Shown in pieces: positions 24,182-25,871 of a stretch of DNA of 25,871 nt. Source of the DNA: Avichristensenella sp031550455 (GTDB taxonomy: Bacteria > Bacillota > Clostridia > Christensenellales > Aristaeellaceae); the NCBI GenBank assembly GCA_031550455.1, contig JAVBOQ010000089.1:1-25871 (forward strand), written 5' to 3'. A model generated the notes under the pieces. It was not told the DNA's origin. It made no database searches and worked only from the letters and a program-made list of their open reading frames with translations. A program made the position numbers and the translations under genes. How positions within the stretch are numbered: position 1 is the stretch's first letter; each line of letters begins with the position of its first letter.

Positions 24182-25130
24182 CGCTGAGCGGCCAATCGGA
24201 CTGACGGACCGCCCGTCGCCCACCGTCTCGCTCTGGTGGTTCCTGTACGCGGTGCTCGCGCTGGTCGGCGGGTCCATGCTGTTCGTGATCGCGCCCGGGC
24301 TTCTGGGGCAGACGAAAACCAGCTATTACCTGGCGACCATGCTGGTTGAAGTCGTCGCGTTCGGACTGCCCGTCGCGCTGTATTATGACCGCATGCCGCA
24401 CATGCGCCCGGCGATGCGCGTGCGGCGGATCGACGGCGGCGCGATGTTCCTCGTCGCGCTTTCGGCCGCGGCAGGCGCGATCGCGCTCAACATGCTGCTG
24501 ACATTCTGGCTGGCGCTGCTCGAATCCATCGGGTACCCGCTGACGCAGGCCGGTACGCCGATGCCGGGCAACAACGGCGAGTTGTGGGTCGCCGTGCTCG
24601 CCATCGCGGTCGTTCCCGCAGTCGCGGAGGAACTGTTCTTCCGCGGTTTCCTGCTGCCTTCCTTTGAACCGTGGGGCAAGCGGTTCGCCACACTCGTCAG
24701 CGGCCTGCTCTTCGCGCTGCTGCACAGCAGCCTGGAAGGCTTCCCCTCGCAACTGCTCATCGGGCTGCTGGTCGGCTGGTTTGTCTGCGTGAGCGGCAGC
24801 CTTCACACCGCGATCGTCTACCACTGCGTCAACAACGCGACGATCCTTCTGGCGGCTTACGCGCTCAGCGGCTACATCCCGGACGCGCAGGCCATCGAGG
24901 CAAGCGTCGATATGCTGTCACTGCTGTCTCCGGCCGCCTGGAGCGTCGGCATCTGGGTGTTCCTGATCGTGCTGGCGAAGCGGCGCATCGGGCGCGCCGC
25001 GGACGACGCGCTGCCCGCCGCGGATCGCAGACGGTGGCCGCGCAAGGCGACGGTTCTTTTGGCCGCGTCGATGGCGGTTCTGCTTTGGATGTTCGTATCG
25101 GGGATTCTCGCGCAGGTCGCGGCGCTATGA
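24174..25130 (+). CDS. CPBP-family intramembrane metalloprotease (Abi/CAAX-like)
   Basis: A 318-residue membrane protein with about eight spans. The CPBP active-site motifs are in order: EELFFRGF (E152, E153, R157), FALLHSS (H184) and VYHCVNN (H217, N220 or N221). The family includes Rce1-like proteases and bacterial proteins tied to bacteriocin immunity or membrane-protein processing; most substrates are unknown. The start is probably TTG 24174, since GGAGG (24158-24162) is upstream, with an 11-base spacer, and the next Met is at residue 35, inside the first span. Its stop overlaps the rlmH ATG by ATGA. It therefore appears to be in one operon with walJ and rlmH, in the slot often held by HtrA. 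Confidence 0.87.
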   Translation: MNNAERPIGLTDRPSPTVSLWWFLYAVLALVGGSMLFVIAPGLLGQTKTSYYLATMLVEVVAFGLPVALYYDRMPHMRPAMRVRRIDGGAMFLVALSAAAGAIALNMLLTFWLALLESIGYPLTQAGTPMPGNNGELWVAVLAIAVVPAVAEELFFRGFLLPSFEPWGKRFATLVSGLLFALLHSSLEGFPSQLLIGLLVGWFVCVSGSLHTAIVYHCVNNATILLAAYALSGYIPDAQAIEASVDMLSLLSPAAWSVGIWVFLIVLAKRRIGRAADDALPAADRRRWPRKATVLLAASMAVLLWMFVSGILAQVAAL

Positions 25131-25606
25131 CGATCGCGATTCTATGCGTCGGCAAACTGCGGGAGCCTTTCTGGCGCGACGCGGCCGCGGAATACGTCAA
25201 GCGCCTGTCGCGGTTCGGCTCCGTCGACGTGATCGAGTGTCCCGATCTGCCGGAGCCCAAAAACGCGTCCGACGCGGACATTGCCCGCGTCGTGGAGGCG
25301 GAGGGCACAGCGCTGATCGCGCAGCTCAGGCCGCGGGATCACGTCGTCGCGCTGTGCGTTGACGGCGGAAGGCCGGATTCATCGGCCTTCGCGGACAGCC
25401 TGCGCCGGATCGAGGATGGCGGCGCGGGCCGCGCGGTCTTTGTCATCGGCGGCTCCAACGGCCTGTCGGCCGCGGTGCGGCGGCGCGCCAACGAAACGCT
25501 GTCGTTCTCGCCGATGACCTTCCCGCATCAGCTCGCCCGCGTGATGCTGCTCGAACAGCTTTACCGTGCGAGGAAGATCCTGGCGAACGAGGCGTATCAT
25601 AAGTAA
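25127..25606 (+). CDS. rlmH: 23S rRNA (pseudouridine(1915)-N(3))-methyltransferase
   Basis: RlmH methylates pseudouridine 1915 in helix 69 of 23S rRNA using S-adenosylmethionine; it is a small SPOUT-class enzyme acting as a dimer. The 159-residue protein has the expected length, the N-terminus MTIAILCVGKLREPFW, the SAM-binding knot FVIGGSNGLSAAVRRRA and the C-terminal HQLARVMLLEQLYRARKILANEAYHK. ATG 25127 overlaps the CPBP stop by four bases. The open frame upstream of it lies inside the CPBP gene and is not coding. Confidence 0.97.
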   Translation: MTIAILCVGKLREPFWRDAAAEYVKRLSRFGSVDVIECPDLPEPKNASDADIARVVEAEGTALIAQLRPRDHVVALCVDGGRPDSSAFADSLRRIEDGGAGRAVFVIGGSNGLSAAVRRRANETLSFSPMTFPHQLARVMLLEQLYRARKILANEAYHK

Positions 25607-25647
25607 GGACATAAGCAAAAGGAACCCAGGAACTCCGCTTCGTCCCC

Positions 25648-25871
25648 CTACGCTCTCTCTTCCTTCATCGCGAACGCAAACGCGGACGCCCCGAACACAA
25701 ACGCCGCGGACACGAACAGCCCGGCGATTAACGCAGTCCTGTCGACAATGAAACCGATCAGCGGCGCGCAGGCGATCGCGGACACCGACGTGGCCAGGAG
25801 CACCGCCGTGATCGAGAACATCGACCGCTCGGGGTTGCGGCGCGTCACTTCCGCAAGCGCCATCGGGATCG
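25648..25871 (-). CDS. MFS transporter, C-terminal fragment cut by the window edge
   Basis: Only the last 74 or so residues are in view. They read IPMALAEVTRRNPERSMFSITAVL and continue into two hydrophobic spans separated by IGFIVDRTALIAG, ending in a short charged tail (MKEERA). This pattern fits the last two helices of a major facilitator superfamily permease. The gene runs off the right edge; the ATG at 25863 is internal. It is convergent with rlmH across 41 bases that hold no obvious terminator. Substrate cannot be judged. Confidence 0.65.
   Translation of the reverse strand, partial: IPMALAEVTRRNPERSMFSITAVLLATSVSAIACAPLIGFIVDRTALIAGLFVSAAFVFGASAFAFAMKEERA

Overview
The window is GC-rich DNA from what looks like a spore-forming-lineage Clostridia (Firmicutes) bacterium. 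The evidence is gene order and family membership: an rsmD-coaD-coiled-coil cluster next to a YlbJ/SpoVV-like gene, a walJ (yycJ) to rlmH cluster, and a YesM/YesN-type two-component system. All three sugar-binding proteins have a signal peptide or N-terminal anchor but no lipobox cysteine. That fits some gut Clostridia (possibly Christensenellales-like), but the taxonomic guess below class level is weak. No rRNA, tRNA, CRISPR array, transposase or phage gene was seen. Coding density is high, and GC richness produces many long antisense open frames that are not genes.

Layout, left to right. (1) 172-1905 (+): a half-size ABC exporter behind a promoter and a possible 33-codon leader ORF. (2) 1906-2236: a 331-base gap with five stem-loops followed by the purC promoter. 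(3) 2237-5413 (+): purC, an FAH-family hydrolase and a GH123-like (DUF4091) glycosidase, closely spaced. (4) 5525-20604 (-): a 15-kb block of ten same-strand genes for sensing, import and breakdown of a galactoside-like sugar. Read in transcription order these are a soluble hybrid histidine kinase; mglB-mglA-mglC; a YesN-type response regulator; a YesM-type sensor kinase; a membrane-anchored binding protein; a second MglB-like binding protein; a secreted protein of unknown role; and a GH36 alpha-galactosidase. (5) 20759-21610 (+): the SpoVV/YlbJ-like membrane protein, convergent with (6) rsmD-coaD-coiled-coil protein (23252 down to 21598, -). (7) 23375-25606 (+): walJ, a CPBP membrane protease and rlmH, tightly overlapped. 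(8) 25648 to the window edge (-): the C-terminal end of an MFS transporter.

How the genes may work together (inference): the response regulator, sensor kinase and anchored binding protein overlap by ATGA at both junctions, so they are probably made as one unit. They resemble the XylFII-LytS/YesN type of sugar sensor, in which an anchored binding protein presents sugar to the kinase. The neighbouring MglABC importer is the likely target. A repeated TTGTGGAAT-type half-site occurs upstream of both mglB and the regulator gene. Imported alpha-galactosides would be hydrolysed inside the cell by the GH36 enzyme, which has no signal peptide. The right-hand third is housekeeping.
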